Numbered from the stretch's first letter, positions 1 through 7,905 are shown. The stretch is DNA of 64,000 bases from Archangium lipolyticum (GCF_024623785.1 NZ_JANKBZ010000002.1:124001-188000), one strand, 5' to 3'. Notes: generated by a model from the letters alone, not told the origin. Translations and numbers: made by a program.

Positions 1-320
1 ACGACGTGAAGGTGGCCCACAGCGGGGACGTGGCGTTGAAGCTGTGGGAGGAGCGCCGCTACGACGCCGCCCTGCTGGACGCGGTGATGCCGGACATCTC
101 GGGGTGGGAGGTGGCGCGCGAGCTGCGCAAGCGCTCCCCGCACGCGCTGCTGGCCATCGTGACGGGCATGGATGTGCGCGGGCAGAACCGCTCCAACCTC
201 GCGCTGGTGGACGCCGTCTTCCGCAAGCCCATCGACGTGGGCGCGCTGGACGAGTTCCTCGGCCAGTCGGAGTCACCCTCGGCCACCGGCGGAGCCGGGT
301 CGGCACCCCCTTCCGCGTGA
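1..320 (+). CDS. Response regulator receiver domain protein, 5'-truncated by the window
   Basis: The frame is open from the first complete codon at position 3 and ends at 318-320, so only the C-terminal part of a CheY-like receiver is present. Visible landmarks are the phospho-acceptor Asp in LLDAVMPD, a Thr in AIVTG and the conserved Lys in FRKP, followed by a roughly 20-residue Ser/Gly/Pro-rich tail. The acidic pair that opens a receiver domain lies upstream of the window. No output domain follows, so this is either a single-domain regulator or the C-terminal receiver of a hybrid kinase. The GTG at position 6 is inside beta-strand 2 and is not the real start. Confidence 0.85.
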   Translation, partial: DVKVAHSGDVALKLWEERRYDAALLDAVMPDISGWEVARELRKRSPHALLAIVTGMDVRGQNRSNLALVDAVFRKPIDVGALDEFLGQSESPSATGGAGSAPPSA

Positions 321-401
321 GTCACCGCGCCGGGCGCGAGCAGTCGCAATGGATTTCTTCAAGGACAGTGCGACACGAAGATTCAACGTGCCTTCCCTCC
401 C

Positions 402-430
402 CTGACGGAGCGAAATGAAGCGGGTACAAT
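402..430 (+). promoter_or_regulatory. Sigma-70-type promoter upstream of the first DUF2378 gene
   Basis: A -35 element CTGACG (402-407), exactly 17 bases, then a -10 element TACAAT (425-430, five of six consensus bases). This would give a leader of about 40 bases before the gene at 476. It also argues against the GTG at 431, which would sit at the transcription start. A matching element, CTGACA-N17-TAGGAT, lies the same distance before the tandem DUF2378 genes. Confidence 0.5.
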
Positions 431-475
431 GTGGGCGGGTGCGGGGACTTGGCTCACCAAGGGGGAGACATGCAC

Positions 476-1102
476 ATGGGCAAGGAGAGCGCCTGGTGGT
501 CGATGTCGATGGCTCCACCCGGCTCGGATGAGGACCTGGAGCGGCGGCTGGCGATGGCCTCCCCGTCGGACACGGCGCGAGGCATGTTCCTCCGGGCCAC
601 GCTGGACGCGGTGCGCACCCTCGGGGACGAGGAGGCGGTGCGGCGCTGCCAGCGGCTGAGCGGGGAGGAGAACCTCGTGGACTTCTTCATCTACCCCGTC
701 AGCGTGAACCTCCGGATGGTGTTCACCGCGGCGCGGATGCTGGAGGGCCGCTATGGGAGCTTCGACGAGGCGCTGCGGCAGCTGGGTTCCCGGGCGGCGG
801 AGAGCTTCCTGGCGTCCGCGGCGGGCCTGACGCTCCAGCTGCTGGCCGGGGGAGACGTGAAGCGGCTGGTGGGCAATCTTCCCTCGGCCTACCGGGCCTC
901 GGTGAGCTTCGGGGTGCGCTCGGTGGTGTGGACGGGGCCCAGGCGTGGCCGGTTCACCATGCGGCACGAGTTCATGCCCTATCCCTTTCAAGAAGGGATG
1001 TTGCTGGGCGTGCTGCGCAAGGTGAATGCCCGGGGCGCGCGGGTGCGCGGGTCCCAGCTCTCCACGCTCGAGAGCGACTACGACGTCTCCTGGGAGGCGT
1101 GA
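476..1102 (+). CDS. DUF2378 (TIGR02265) family protein
   Basis: A 208-residue soluble protein of the myxobacteria-restricted paralogous family TIGR02265/DUF2378; its function is unknown to me. It carries the family pattern: an N-terminal DLERRL...ARGMFL block, GDEEAVRRC, a central DFFIYPV block, LVGNLPSAYRASVSFG, then RRGRFTMRHEFMPYPFQEG and a C-terminal ESDYDVSWE. ATG 476 was chosen because GGGGGAG (461-467) lies eight bases upstream; ATG 470 is too close to that site. Three relatives lie at 4033, 4682 and 5310. The end overlaps the convergent LysR gene by 25 bases. No signal peptide or membrane segment is visible. Confidence 0.85.
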   Translation: MGKESAWWSMSMAPPGSDEDLERRLAMASPSDTARGMFLRATLDAVRTLGDEEAVRRCQRLSGEENLVDFFIYPVSVNLRMVFTAARMLEGRYGSFDEALRQLGSRAAESFLASAAGLTLQLLAGGDVKRLVGNLPSAYRASVSFGVRSVVWTGPRRGRFTMRHEFMPYPFQEGMLLGVLRKVNARGARVRGSQLSTLESDYDVSWEA

Positions 1103-1992
1103 GCGGGCGCGGCTCCGCGCTCCAGCCGCGCGAAGAGGTCCACCAGCCAGGAGAGGAGGGCGCGCACGCGGGCATTGCCGCGCAGATCCTGGTGCACCGC
1201 GCTCCACGCCTCGCGGGTGGGTAGCTTCGCGCCGGGCAGCACGCGCACCAGGCGGGGGTTCGCGCTGGCGAAGGCAGTGGCGACGGCGGCCAGGCCCTGG
1301 CCCGAGGCACAGGCGGCCAGGATCGCCGAGGTGCTGTTGGTGCGCACTGCGTAGCGCGCGCCGGGGGCGTGGCGGCGCAGCCAGCGCATCTCGGGCACGG
1401 AGTCCAGGGACGGGTCGAAGGTGACGAAGTCATGCCGGGACAGCTCGCGCTGCGTGCGCGGGTGGCCCCGGTGCGCGAGGTAGGCCTCGCTGGCATAGAG
1501 GCCGTAGGGCAGCGACCCGAGCCGCCGGACCACGAGCGCCTCCTCGCGAGGGCGGAAGAGGCGCACCGCCACGTCCGCCTCCCGGCGGGCCAGGTCGAGC
1601 GGGCGCGAATCGGTGCGCAGCTCCAGGTCGATGCCCGGGTGCTTCTCGCGGAACTCCAGCAGGTGGGGGACCAGCACCAGGCTCATCAACCCCTCGCCGG
1701 CCGTCAGCCGCAGCAGGCCCTCGAGGCGGACATCGCTGCCGCCCACCTCGCGCTCGAGGCCGAGGAACCGCTCCTCGATGTGCTCGGCCATGGAGAGCAC
1801 GCGGGCTCCCTCTCGCGTGAGGGACAGTCCCTCTCGCGTCCGGTCGAACAGGCGCGCGCCGAGCGCCGACTCCAGCGCGGAGAGCCGGCGGCCCACCGTC
1901 GTCGCGTCCACGCCCAGCAGCCGCGCGGCCGCCGCGTGCGAGCGGCCCCGGTGGGCCGCGAGGAACACCCGCAGGTCATCCCAATGGTGCAT
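1078..1992 (-). CDS. LysR-family transcriptional regulator
   Basis: A 304-residue DNA-binding regulator with the usual LysR layout. The N-terminal winged helix-turn-helix covers about residues 1-65 (DDLRVFLAAHRGRSHAAAARLLGVDATTVGRRLSALE in segments), followed by a linker helix and a periplasmic-binding-like effector domain (LRLTAGEG..., FVTFDPSLDSVPEM, LAACASGQGLAAV). It is divergent from the oxidoreductase at 2092, the standard LysR/target arrangement, so that gene is the likely target. ATG 1992 is used; ATG 2001 is an in-frame alternative. A perfect inverted repeat CCCTGC-N6-GCAGGG lies at the start and could mediate autoregulation. The inducer cannot be read from the sequence. Confidence 0.9.
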   Translation of the reverse strand: MHHWDDLRVFLAAHRGRSHAAAARLLGVDATTVGRRLSALESALGARLFDRTREGLSLTREGARVLSMAEHIEERFLGLEREVGGSDVRLEGLLRLTAGEGLMSLVLVPHLLEFREKHPGIDLELRTDSRPLDLARREADVAVRLFRPREEALVVRRLGSLPYGLYASEAYLAHRGHPRTQRELSRHDFVTFDPSLDSVPEMRWLRRHAPGARYAVRTNSTSAILAACASGQGLAAVATAFASANPRLVRVLPGAKLPTREAWSAVHQDLRGNARVRALLSWLVDLFARLERGAAPAHASQETS

Positions 1993-1993
1993 G

Positions 1994-2011
1994 CCCTGCA
2001 TTTTCGCAGGG
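1994..2011. promoter_or_regulatory. Inverted repeat CCCTGC-N6-GCAGGG, candidate LysR operator
   Basis: A perfect 6-bp inverted repeat with an AT-rich six-base spacer (ATTTTC), in the 99-bp space between the divergent LysR and oxidoreductase genes and touching the LysR start. LysR proteins bind interrupted dyads, here with TGC/GCA arms, so this is a reasonable operator, but the assignment is by position only. Confidence 0.35.
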
Positions 2012-2091
2012 TGTACCTGCGCCGTCCCCGGGTTTCGCGCCCGGAGGGGGCAGCGCATCCTCCGGGTGTCTCATCCACGAGGAGTAATCAC

Positions 2092-3105
2092 ATGAAGGCA
2101 TTTGAGCTGCGCGGATTCGGATTGGACTCATTGGTGCTCACCGAGCGGCCGGACCCCGTGCCGGGCCCATTCGAGGTCGTCGTGCGCATGCGCGCGGCCT
2201 CGCTCAACTATCGCGACCTGGTGCTCATGCGGGGCACGTACGACCCGAACCTGCGGTTTCCGCTCGTTCCGCTGTCCGATGGAGCGGGCGAGGTGGTGGC
2301 GGTGGGGCCCGAGGTGACGCGCGTGAAGCCCGGGGAGCGGGTGGTGCTCTCGTACGTGCAGGACTGGGTGGCGGGAGCGCCCGTGCCCTCGCTGGTGGCG
2401 CGCCGGCTGGGCGGGCCCACCGATGGCGTGCTGGCGCAATACGTGAAGGTGCCCGAGCACGGGCTCGTCCATGCGCCGGCGCACCTGTCGGACGTGGAGG
2501 CCGCCACGCTGCCCATCGCCGCGGTGACGGCGTGGCACGCGCTCTTCGAGGTGGGCCGGGTGCGGCCCGGGGACACGGTGCTCGTGGAGGGCACGGGAGG
2601 CGTGTCGCTCTTCGCGCTGCAACTGGCGCGGCTGGCCGGGGCGCGGGTGCTGGTGACGTCCAGCAGTGACGAGAAGCTGGCCCGGGCCAAGGCGCTCGGC
2701 GCGAGCGCGGGCGTCAACTACCGGAAGACGCCGGAGTGGGACGAGGCGGTGCTGGCGCTCACGGGCGGACGCGGGGTGGACCACGTGGTGGAGGTGGCGG
2801 GCGGGGCCAACCTGGGGCGCGCGCTGCGCGCGGTGCGCCTGGGCGGCGAGGTGAGCGTGTTGGGCTTCCTGGAGGAGACGCGCTCGGAGCTGGAGCTGAC
2901 GCAGGCCATCCGCCGGTGTGTCACCCTGCGGGCGGTGTCGGCGGGGAGCAGGGCGAGCCTCGAGCACCTCATTCGCGCGCTGGAGGTCCATTCGGTGCGC
3001 CCCGTGGTGGACCGGGTGTTCCCCTTCACGGAAGCGCGGGCGGCGCTCGAACACCTGGCGAGCGGGCAACACTTCGGCAAGGTAGCCCTGGCCTTCCCCG
3101 GCTGA
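2092..3105 (+). CDS. NAD(P)-dependent MDR/quinone-oxidoreductase-like alcohol dehydrogenase
   Basis: A 337-residue cytosolic medium-chain dehydrogenase/reductase. The N-terminal GroES-like half has ASLNYRDLVLMRGTY and PLVPLSDGAGEVVAVG. The Rossmann half starts near residue 160 with VLVEGTGGVSLFALQLARLAGARVLVTSSS in segments, and the protein ends HFGKVALAFPG. The catalytic-zinc Cys and His of classical ADHs are missing (NYRD instead of CGTD, SDGAGEV instead of GHE), which places it among zinc-free quinone-oxidoreductase/reductase types. ATG 2092 is preceded by GAGGAG seven bases upstream. It is divergent from the LysR gene and only 14 bases before the HAD gene, so the two probably form an operon. 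Confidence 0.88.
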   Translation: MKAFELRGFGLDSLVLTERPDPVPGPFEVVVRMRAASLNYRDLVLMRGTYDPNLRFPLVPLSDGAGEVVAVGPEVTRVKPGERVVLSYVQDWVAGAPVPSLVARRLGGPTDGVLAQYVKVPEHGLVHAPAHLSDVEAATLPIAAVTAWHALFEVGRVRPGDTVLVEGTGGVSLFALQLARLAGARVLVTSSSDEKLARAKALGASAGVNYRKTPEWDEAVLALTGGRGVDHVVEVAGGANLGRALRAVRLGGEVSVLGFLEETRSELELTQAIRRCVTLRAVSAGSRASLEHLIRALEVHSVRPVVDRVFPFTEARAALEHLASGQHFGKVALAFPG

Positions 3106-3119
3106 TACGGGAGGAGGTC

Positions 3120-3800
3120 ATGAGCCTCCATCCCCTCTCCGCCGCCATCTTCGACATGGATGGCACCCTCGTCGACAACATGCTCTTCCACGCCCGGGCC
3201 TGGGTGTCCATGTCCCAGAGCCTCGGCCTCGACGTCCCCGTGGAGCGCTTCGAGCGGGAGTTCGCCGGCAAGCGCAACGAGGAGATCTTCCCCGCGCTGC
3301 TCGGCCGTCCCGTGCCGCCCGAGGAGCTGACGCGGCTGGCCGAGCGCAAGGAGTCCCACTACCGCGAGCTCTACGCGCCGCACCTGTCGCCGCTGCGGGG
3401 GGCTCGCGAGCTCCTCGCGCGCCTGCGCGGCGCGGGCTTCCAACTCGCGGTGGCCACGGCCGCGCCGAGCGCCAACCGCGCCTTCGTCCTCGACGGCCTG
3501 GAGCTGCGCTCGCACTTCGCCCAGGTGGTCGGCGCGGAGGACGTGACGCGCGGCAAGCCGGCGCCGGACATCTTCCTCGCCGCCGCGCGGGCGCTCTCGG
3601 TGGAGCCCTCCACGTGCGTCGTCTTCGAGGACGCGGTGAACGGCATCCGCGCGGCGCGCGCCGCCGGGATGCTCGCGGTGGGCGTCACCACCATGACGCC
3701 CGCCGAGGTCCTGATCGACGCCGGTGCCCACTGGGTCATTGGTGACTTCACTACCCTGCCGGTGGACTTCGAGCGGCGGCTCTTTGGCGGGGCTGTTTGA
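3120..3800 (+). CDS. HAD-superfamily phosphatase (beta-phosphoglucomutase/phosphatase-like)
   Basis: A 226-residue HAD hydrolase of subfamily IA. Motif I is FDMDGTLVDN near residue 11, a helical cap follows, motif II is AVATAAPS, motif III is RGKPAPDIFL and motif IV is VVFEDAVNGIRAA. The combination DMDGTLVDN plus GKPAPD/FEDA is typical of beta-phosphoglucomutase and sugar-phosphate phosphatases; which reaction it performs cannot be decided. ATG 3120 follows a GGAGGAGG ribosome site and lies 14 bases after the oxidoreductase stop, so the genes are probably co-transcribed. Confidence 0.9.
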   Translation: MSLHPLSAAIFDMDGTLVDNMLFHARAWVSMSQSLGLDVPVERFEREFAGKRNEEIFPALLGRPVPPEELTRLAERKESHYRELYAPHLSPLRGARELLARLRGAGFQLAVATAAPSANRAFVLDGLELRSHFAQVVGAEDVTRGKPAPDIFLAAARALSVEPSTCVVFEDAVNGIRAARAAGMLAVGVTTMTPAEVLIDAGAHWVIGDFTTLPVDFERRLFGGAV

Positions 3801-3902
3801 ATTCCACCCCACCGGAAAGCGGAAACCCTTGCAGGACTGAAAGCTTTCACAAACACAGTGTGTGCCGTGCGCTGCCGGTACAATCCCACAACGCGGGTGG
3901 AT

Positions 3903-3923
3903 GGGCGGGCGAAAAGCCCGTCC
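3903..3923 (+). terminator. Hairpin after the HAD gene
   Basis: An eight-pair stem, GGGCGGGC against GCCCGTCC with one G-T pair, and a GAAAA loop. It stands about 100 bases past the HAD stop and before the DUF2378 promoter. No U tract follows, so it is a probable rather than certain terminator. Confidence 0.4.
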
Positions 3924-3961
3924 CTCCTCGGGGGAAAGGCGCGGGGAGGAGGGCCGTTGTG

Positions 3962-3990
3962 CTGACAGGCCGACTTGGAGCAATTAGGAT
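3962..3990 (+). promoter_or_regulatory. Sigma-70-type promoter of the tandem DUF2378 genes
   Basis: CTGACA (3962-3967), 17 bases, TAGGAT (3985-3990). It stands 42 bases before ATG 4033, nearly the same geometry as the promoter at 402-430 ahead of the first family member. The rest of the 232-base gap from 3801 holds only the hairpin at 3903-3923. Confidence 0.5.
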
Positions 3991-4032
3991 AGCCTTTACT
4001 CAATCAGGCTGATTCCTGCCCAGGGGGCACAC

Positions 4033-4656
4033 ATGGCCGTGAGCACCAGCGCGCGTTCCAGGTGGGTGAAGTCAGACACCTGGGAACAGGAATTGGAGCG
4101 TCGGATGTGCCTGGCGACCGCGGAGGACACCGTCTGCGGGCTGTACTTCAACAGCACGCTGGCGGTCCTGCAGTCGGTGGGAGACGAGGCTCTGGTGAGG
4201 CGCTGTGTGGAGGCGAGTGGGGAGAAGCGCTTCCTGGACTTCTTCCGCTACCCGGTGAGGTTGCAGGGGCAGATGGTCTCCGCCGCGCTGCCGGCGCTGG
4301 CGGAGGAGTTCGGCAGCGCGGAGGAGGCGCTGCGGCAGCTCGGGCGCCTGGGCGCGAAGCACTTCCTGAAGGCCGGGGCGGGCAAGGCGATGCTGTCGCT
4401 GTCTCCGGGGAGCCCGAGGCAGTTGCTGAGCACGCTGCCCACGGCCTACCGGCTGTCGGTGAGCTACGGCCAGTACGAGTTGAGGTGGACGGGTCCTCGC
4501 AGCGGCCGCTTCGTCCTCAGGGGCGACTTCATGCCCCACCCCTTCCACGAGGGCACGGTGGCGACGCTGCTGGAGCTGGGAGGCGCGCGGGAGGTGAGGG
4601 TGAGCGGATGGCCCACCGGAGGGCTCGACAGTGAGTGTGAGTTTTGTTGGCAGTGA
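4033..4656 (+). CDS. DUF2378 (TIGR02265) family protein
   Basis: A 207-residue member of the myxobacterial paralogous family, function unknown. It aligns along its length with the proteins at 476, 4682 and 5310: QELERRMCLATAEDTV near the start, GDEALVRRCVEASGEKRFLDFFRYPV, LLSTLPTAYRLSVSYG, RSGRFVLRGDFMPHPFHEG and a C-terminal DSECEFCWQ in place of the usual DSEYDISW. CAGGGGG lies about six bases before ATG 4033. It is first of three tandem copies (gaps 25 and 19 bases), so the trio looks like one transcript from the promoter at 3962. Confidence 0.85.
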   Translation: MAVSTSARSRWVKSDTWEQELERRMCLATAEDTVCGLYFNSTLAVLQSVGDEALVRRCVEASGEKRFLDFFRYPVRLQGQMVSAALPALAEEFGSAEEALRQLGRLGAKHFLKAGAGKAMLSLSPGSPRQLLSTLPTAYRLSVSYGQYELRWTGPRSGRFVLRGDFMPHPFHEGTVATLLELGGAREVRVSGWPTGGLDSECEFCWQ

Positions 4657-4681
4657 GCAGGCATCAAGGGGGCAGGGGCAT

Positions 4682-5290
4682 ATGAGTGGCGCAGCGGTGG
4701 CTTGGAACGTGGCCTCTCCGAGGTCGGGGTGGGCGCAGCGGATGGCGTTGACGACTCCGAACGACATGGCACGTGGGTTGTTCCTCCAAAGTGTGTTGAA
4801 GGCCATCCGGGCGCTGGGAGACGAGGCCCTGGTGAACCGCTGCACCGCCGTGTGTGGGCAGAAGCGCTTCTCCGACTTCTTCAACTACCCCATCCGGCTG
4901 CAACTCCAGCTGGTCGACACGGCGATGCCGGCCCTGGCGGCGCGCTACGGGGACTCCGGGCAGGCCCTGTGGCTGCTGGGCCATTGCGTCGCCATGGACT
5001 TCCTGGAGTCCGAGGCGGGCAGGACGATGCAGGTGCTGGTCCGCGGCGAGCCGAAGCGGCTGGTGAACAACCTGCCGTCGACCTACCAGGTGTCGGTGGA
5101 TGGCGAGCGCTCGGTGAAGTGGCTGGGACCGCAGTGTTGCCGGTTCATCATGACGCGCGACTTCATGCCCCCCGAGTTCCACGAGGGGCAGTTGGTGGCG
5201 ATGCTCGAGCGGTTGAATGCCAGCAAGATCAAGGTCATCGGCCGGCAGACGGGTGTGCTCGACAGCGAGTACGACATCTCCTGGCAATAG
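4682..5290 (+). CDS. DUF2378 (TIGR02265) family protein
   Basis: A 202-residue second member of the tandem trio. The family blocks are NDMARGLFL, GDEALVNRC, FSDFFNYPI, LVNNLPSTYQVSVDGE, CCRFIMTRDFMPPEFHEG and the end VLDSEYDISWQ. Its N-terminus is shorter than in the neighbours and lacks the E-x-E-R-R segment before the first helix. The frame is open upstream to a GTG-type start at 4631, but that would overlap the previous gene; ATG 4682 with AAGGGGG nine bases upstream is preferred. No enzymatic motif is recognised. Confidence 0.83.
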   Translation: MSGAAVAWNVASPRSGWAQRMALTTPNDMARGLFLQSVLKAIRALGDEALVNRCTAVCGQKRFSDFFNYPIRLQLQLVDTAMPALAARYGDSGQALWLLGHCVAMDFLESEAGRTMQVLVRGEPKRLVNNLPSTYQVSVDGERSVKWLGPQCCRFIMTRDFMPPEFHEGQLVAMLERLNASKIKVIGRQTGVLDSEYDISWQ

Positions 5291-5309
5291 CTCATGAACA
5301 AGGGGGGGT

Positions 5310-5918
5310 ATGGGCCTGGCGTCACCAGCGTCACCAGAGGAGTGGGCGCGAGATCTGGAGCGGCGCATGGAGCTGGCGACGCCCGAGGACACCGTGCGAG
5401 GCATGTTCCTCCGGGGACTCCTGGAGGCAATCGGGGAGCTCGGGGACGAGGCGTTGGTACGGCGCTGCCGGGAGGTCAGCGGACACGAGGAGTTCGTGGA
5501 GCTCTTCAGCTACCCCGTCGGGTTGCAGCTCCGGCTCATCTCCGTCGCGATGGAGACGCTGGCCGGGCGGCTGGGAGGCTGGGAGCCGGCACTGCGATTG
5601 TTGGGGCGGCGGGCCGCCAGTGACTTCCTGGGCTCCAACGCGGGCAGGATGCTGCTGGTGATGGGTGGGGGAGAGCCGAAGCGGCTGTTGAACAGCACTC
5701 CCACGGGCTACCGGGTGTCGCTGAGCTATGGCGAGCACGCGTTGCGGTGGACGGGGGTGACGAGCTGCCTCTGGAGCATCAAGGGCGGGTTCCTGCCCTA
5801 CCCGTACCTGGAGGGCATCTTCCTGGAGCTGCTCGGGAAGACGAACGCCCGGAACGTGACGGTCGTCGGCCGCCAGACGGGACCACTCGATAGTGAATAC
5901 GACATCTCCTGGGAGTGA
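5310..5918 (+). CDS. DUF2378 (TIGR02265) family protein
   Basis: A 202-residue third tandem member, closest in its N-terminus (ARDLERRMELATPEDTVRGMFLR in segments) to the distant copy at 476. Other blocks are GDEALVRRCREVSGHEEFVELFSYPV, LLNSTPTGYRVSLSYG, SLWSIKGGFLPYPYLEG and LDSEYDISWE. The start ATG 5310 is preceded by an A-rich then seven-G run only a base away, an unusually tight spacing, but no other in-frame start is available. It ends 36 bases before the TPR gene and could be co-transcribed with it. Confidence 0.83.
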   Translation: MGLASPASPEEWARDLERRMELATPEDTVRGMFLRGLLEAIGELGDEALVRRCREVSGHEEFVELFSYPVGLQLRLISVAMETLAGRLGGWEPALRLLGRRAASDFLGSNAGRMLLVMGGGEPKRLLNSTPTGYRVSLSYGEHALRWTGVTSCLWSIKGGFLPYPYLEGIFLELLGKTNARNVTVVGRQTGPLDSEYDISWE

Positions 5919-5954
5919 TGCGCCGTGTGCGCGGCGGGCGGATAGACTCGCCTC

Positions 5955-7202
5955 GTGGACCCCACTTCCCTGGAGCGCATCCGCCGCAAGGTGGAGGCCG
6001 GAGAGACACTGAGCGACGCGGAGCTGGAGGCGCTCCGCACCGTGGCGGGCAACACGCCGGGGCCCACGTTGCGGCTCACCGTGGCGCATGCGCTGATGAA
6101 CGCGGGGGCCGAGCGCGAGGCCTTGCGTCTGCTGGAGGTGCTCCGGCGCGACTTCCCCCAGGACATCCAGGTCCGCCTGGGGCTGGCGCGGGCCCTGCTG
6201 GGGCTGGAGCGTCCGGGCGACGCGGAGGCGGTGCTGCGAGAGGCGCTCGTCCTCAACCCGGGAGATCCCGAGGCCCTCAAGGTGCTCGCGGTGCTGGCGC
6301 TGCGGCGGGGCGAGCACGGCCGGGCACGGGCTCATGTGGCCGAGGTGCTGGAGAGGGATCCGTTCGATCAGGAGGCACGGCTGCTCAAGGAGGAGCTGGA
6401 GGCGGCGGACGTGCCACCGTCGGCGGTGCCTCGCGTCCAGGCGCTGCGTCCGGAGTTCACCGCCGCGCTGCTGGCCGCGCTCCACCGGGCCGGCGTGGCA
6501 TGCCGGCGGCAGGGCAATGCCCTGCTGGTGAGGCTCGCCTCGGGCGAGGTGGGCCGGGTGGACGTGGCCTCGCTCTACACCGCCTACCGGGACGGCACCC
6601 AGGAACTGGGCGCGTACGTGGAGGGGCTGGTGGCGCAGCTCCAGGGCCTGCCCGGGCTCACGTCGGACGCACGCTCCCTGGTGAAGCGGTTGCGTCCGGT
6701 GCTGCGGCCCGCCGGCTTCGAGGCTCATGCGGTGGGGGCGCTCCATCGGCCAGGACCGGCCGGGCTCGAGGTCTTCTACGTCCTGGAGGACGCCGAGTTC
6801 GTGCACTACCTGCCCGAGGCGACGCTCGGACCCGCGGGGCTGTCGGCGGAGGCGGTGGACGAGGCGGCCTGGCGCAACCTCGAGACCCTGCCCGCGCCGG
6901 TGCGGCCGGTGGTGTTGGATCAGGGGCAGGTGGTGCTCGCGGAGACCTTCAGCGGCTTGTGGGCGGTGGCTGGGGGAGACGGGTACGACGCGGCCCGGCT
7001 CCTCACGGCGGAGCAGCGGCGGCGGCTCGTGCTGCACGCGGGAGAGGAGGCCCTGCGCGTCCACCTGGGCTGGCGGGAGTTCGCGTTGCTGTGCCGCGAG
7101 ACGGACGTGGCCGCGTGCGAGTCGCTGGCGCGGCTGGGCGGTGCACCCGATGGCATTTCCGGCCTCTTCCGGCTCGACGCCGGCCATCTCGAAGCCCTCT
7201 GA
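5955..7202 (+). CDS. TPR protein with C-terminal DUF1444 (YtpQ)-like domain
   Basis: A 415-residue cytosolic protein. Residues about 40-150 contain three degenerate TPR-type helical pairs (TLRLTVAHALMNAG, VRLGLARALLGLERPGDAEAVLREALVLNPGD, ALKVLAVLALRRGEHGRARAHVAEVLERDP in segments). From about residue 165 to the end the pattern resembles DUF1444/YtpQ of Bacillus: a conserved RP(V/I)LR block, AAWRNLETLP and GGDGYDAARLL. The start is GTG 5955. It faces the DUF4230-like gene tail to tail with the palindrome at 7210-7242 between them. Function is unknown; DUF1444 similarity was recognised by eye and needs a profile search. Confidence 0.7.
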   Translation: MDPTSLERIRRKVEAGETLSDAELEALRTVAGNTPGPTLRLTVAHALMNAGAEREALRLLEVLRRDFPQDIQVRLGLARALLGLERPGDAEAVLREALVLNPGDPEALKVLAVLALRRGEHGRARAHVAEVLERDPFDQEARLLKEELEAADVPPSAVPRVQALRPEFTAALLAALHRAGVACRRQGNALLVRLASGEVGRVDVASLYTAYRDGTQELGAYVEGLVAQLQGLPGLTSDARSLVKRLRPVLRPAGFEAHAVGALHRPGPAGLEVFYVLEDAEFVHYLPEATLGPAGLSAEAVDEAAWRNLETLPAPVRPVVLDQGQVVLAETFSGLWAVAGGDGYDAARLLTAEQRRRLVLHAGEEALRVHLGWREFALLCRETDVAACESLARLGGAPDGISGLFRLDAGHLEAL

Positions 7203-7209
7203 TGATGCT

Positions 7210-7242
7210 CCCTCTCCCTCTGGGAGAGGGTTGGGGTGAGGG
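7210..7242. repeat. Dispersed palindromic element CCCTCTCCC-N3-GGGAGAGGG, copy 1
   Basis: Perfect nine-pair arms (7210-7218 and 7222-7230) with loop TCT, then a TTGGGGTGAGGG tail. It fills the space between two convergent stop codons (7202 and 7243), so it can act as a bidirectional terminator. Copies with the same arms are at 37135-37163 and 38662-38695. Confidence 0.8.
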
Positions 7243-7863
7243 TCACCCGGCGGTGGCCGGAGGAGGCAGCACGTCCACCACGTTCACCTCGCGGAACCCC
7301 ACCGAGAGGAACAGCGCGCGCAGCGTATTCTCCGCCGAGCGGCGTGCCTTCTCCTTCAACCGGACATCGCCCTTCACCTCGCGCTCGAAGGCCTCGCGGG
7401 CCTTCTCCAGCAGGAGGGTCGTCTGGGCGCTGTCGAGGTTGGAGCCGATGACCTCGGTCTCCCCGGGCTTGAGCTCCACCTTCACCTCCAGGGGAGGGAG
7501 GGCCACGTCCACGCGTGTGCCCTGGACGCGCAGCGAGGAGCCATCCAGCCGGCCGAAGTCATAGCCGAGGTGTACGTCCGCGAAGACGATGGCGCGGCCG
7601 CGCGGCGTGTGGATGGAGTAGCGCGCCCAGTTGATGACGTCCTTCCAGAGCGACTCCGTGGCCTGGGGCTCCGGGGAGAACTCCACCTTCTTGTAGAGGG
7701 ACACATCCAGCGTCTCCAGGCGGGCCACCTCGCGGACGCGGGTGACGAGCGCTGGGGTGTCGGGCAGGGGAGTGGGTTTGGGACGGAGCCAGAGGAAGGT
7801 TCCCACGGCCCCGGCGGCCAGGGCGACGACGAGGAACAACACCCGCAGGAGGAGGCGCACCAT
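7243..7863 (-). CDS. Membrane-anchored DUF4230-like protein
   Basis: A 206-residue protein with one N-terminal transmembrane/signal-anchor segment (about residues 4-26, LLLRVLFLVVALAAGAVGTF). The exported part carries the features I associate with DUF4230: a VREVARLETLDVSLYKKVEF start, a central FADVHLGYDFGRLD strand pair and a C-terminal LFLSVGFREVNVVD. No catalytic residues are apparent. Both ATG 7863 and the downstream 2OG-oxygenase gene at 7906 are divergent across 42 bases. DUF4230 function is not established in any system I can name. Confidence 0.65.
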   Translation of the reverse strand: MVRLLLRVLFLVVALAAGAVGTFLWLRPKPTPLPDTPALVTRVREVARLETLDVSLYKKVEFSPEPQATESLWKDVINWARYSIHTPRGRAIVFADVHLGYDFGRLDGSSLRVQGTRVDVALPPLEVKVELKPGETEVIGSNLDSAQTTLLLEKAREAFEREVKGDVRLKEKARRSAENTLRALFLSVGFREVNVVDVLPPPATAG

Positions 7864-7905
7864 GGCCCGCCATTCTAGCCGTTGTGGGGTAGGGTTCGCC
7901 GAGCC

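Noticed and set aside
431-475. GTG 431 as start of the first DUF2378 gene
   Set aside because: The -10 element TACAAT ends at 430, so a transcript would start after this codon; the ribosome site fits ATG 476.
3797-4012. A possible 71-residue gene upstream of the tandem DUF2378 genes
   Set aside because: It overlaps the hairpin at 3903 and the promoter at 3962, and no ribosome site or codon pattern supports it.
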